Source: Apiospora phragmitis (taxonomy: Eukaryota > Ascomycota > Sordariomycetes > Amphisphaeriales > Apiosporaceae). From it: a stretch of DNA of 64,000 bases. The position numbers and the translations under genes are program-made. The notes under the pieces were generated by a model. The model made no database searches. It was not told the DNA's origin and was given only the letters and a program-made list of their open reading frames with translations. The stretch is from NCBI GenBank assembly GCA_038363925.1, contig JAQQWL010000009.1:2976001-3040000 (forward strand), written 5' to 3'. Numbering within the stretch: the stretch's first letter is position 1; every line of letters starts with the position of its first letter. This document shows positions 62,168-64,000 of this stretch, one piece after another.

Positions 62168-62871
62168 TTTGGAGCCATCCTGTAGCCCAGAGCATATGCC
62201 ATAGGGATCTCGCACTTGTACAAAGAAGAAATGTACTATATATAGAGAATTAGCTGTACTCTATCGCTTGAATAAGGCTGCGTATTAAGCATCCTCGCTC
62301 AATATACATTGCAGTTCTGAGGGCCAGAAATGATAATATGTGGCCACGTCAGCATATTCTCAAGTAATTGCAATATTAATATCAAAATAGACTGTCCTAA
62401 TACCTAAGTCCGTTTATGTTGTAGAAGAGATCCTGTGCCGAAGGCTCCCAAGAGTGACTCTAGGGGTTATCGATGGTCCGAGCGCCAATGAAGTTTGTCA
62501 GTCGGTCGAAATTGATTTTGACAGAAGTTGATGAGATGAAGAATCGCAAGCCACCAGGCAATAAAAAAGACAGAAAATACTCAGAAACTACGTTTAAATC
62601 AAGTTCTATGTGAGTCTCGTCCAATTCTCTAGTGGTTTGGATCATCACGTACTAATTGAATTCACAGTCCCCGCATCGCAAGCAGAAGTTATATGCTCAA
62701 TTGCCAAAACAGCAAAGAAGCCTCCAGATAAAATTACCCCTCAGTCGAGCTGAGTAGACTATTCCTACTGTGGCTGCCTTGGATATACACCTAAATCGCG
62801 TGTTTCAGGGGGGTACTGGAAGGTGTTTGCACAACGTCGGAGGAATCGCACCCTCTTCCTCAGTGAGAAGA
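62168..62871. other. Intergenic between Rsm10 and mitochondrial TrpRS
   Basis: AT-rich 3' and 5' flanks. The TrpRS frame is open upstream of 62872 to about 62770 without an ATG, so a further upstream exon is possible. The 62-codon minus frame at 62460-62648 is not supported. Confidence 0.45.

Positions 62872-64000
<1,129 letters not shown>

Overview
The window comes from a filamentous ascomycete, most likely a Sordariomycete-type fungus. Genes carry many short introns of about 48-140 bp with gt...ag ends and ctaac-like branch sites. The conserved proteins are fungal in type (COP9 subunit 5, mitochondrial Glu- and Trp-tRNA synthetases, mitoribosomal S10, ribosomal eL32, a CaaX J-protein). Repeats show the footprint of repeat-induced point mutation (RIP): TA is abundant, CA/TG is scarce and CG is retained. 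The genus cannot be told from the sequence.

Layout. 1-3125 is an AT-rich RIPed block holding the 5' part of a Gypsy element. 3126-7458 is a small GC-balanced gene island (Hsp70-like ATPase; an unrecognised ORF cut at its 5' end). 7459 to about 32450 is a 25-kb AT-rich block of nested transposons: a pogo relic, a Fot1-like transposon split by a complete Gypsy element, a Copia element split by a second Gypsy element, a non-autonomous element with long inverted arms, and a pogo C-terminal relic. 32515-50236 is an accessory region: unknown coiled-coil protein, secreted But2-like protein, metallo-beta-lactamase-fold protein, decayed MFS transporter, FAD monooxygenase, GPI-anchored Ser/Thr/Pro-rich protein, membrane-anchored aspartic-protease-like protein, P450 fragment, unknown acidic protein. 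52695-64000 is conserved housekeeping sequence: eL32, Xdj1-like J-protein, mitochondrial GluRS, CSN5, mitoribosomal S10 and the start of mitochondrial TrpRS.

The transposon insertions can be ordered because target-site duplications remain. Gypsy-1 (11300-18954, identical-length 632-bp LTRs, CTTAG duplication) sits inside the Fot1-like element (TA target, net about 1.86 kb). Gypsy-2 (23284-30149, 170/171-bp LTRs, GGTAT duplication) sits inside the Copia RNase H, and removing it rejoins the Copia reading frame. RIP has converted catalytic Asp codons to Asn (YLDD to YLDN, DTGAA to NTGAA), so none of these elements can be active.

At least 16 places in nine genes need a one-base correction to restore a conserved protein, and most lie in runs of two to four identical bases. 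They occur even in mitochondrial GluRS, TrpRS and S10, so I read most of them as consensus-sequence errors rather than gene death; the MFS gene, with block deletions, looks truly decayed. I found no clearly new molecular system. The best leads are an antisense coiled-coil ORF inside Gypsy-1, the nested architecture, the long-armed non-autonomous element, and a membrane-anchored aspartic-protease-like protein lacking its first catalytic Asp.
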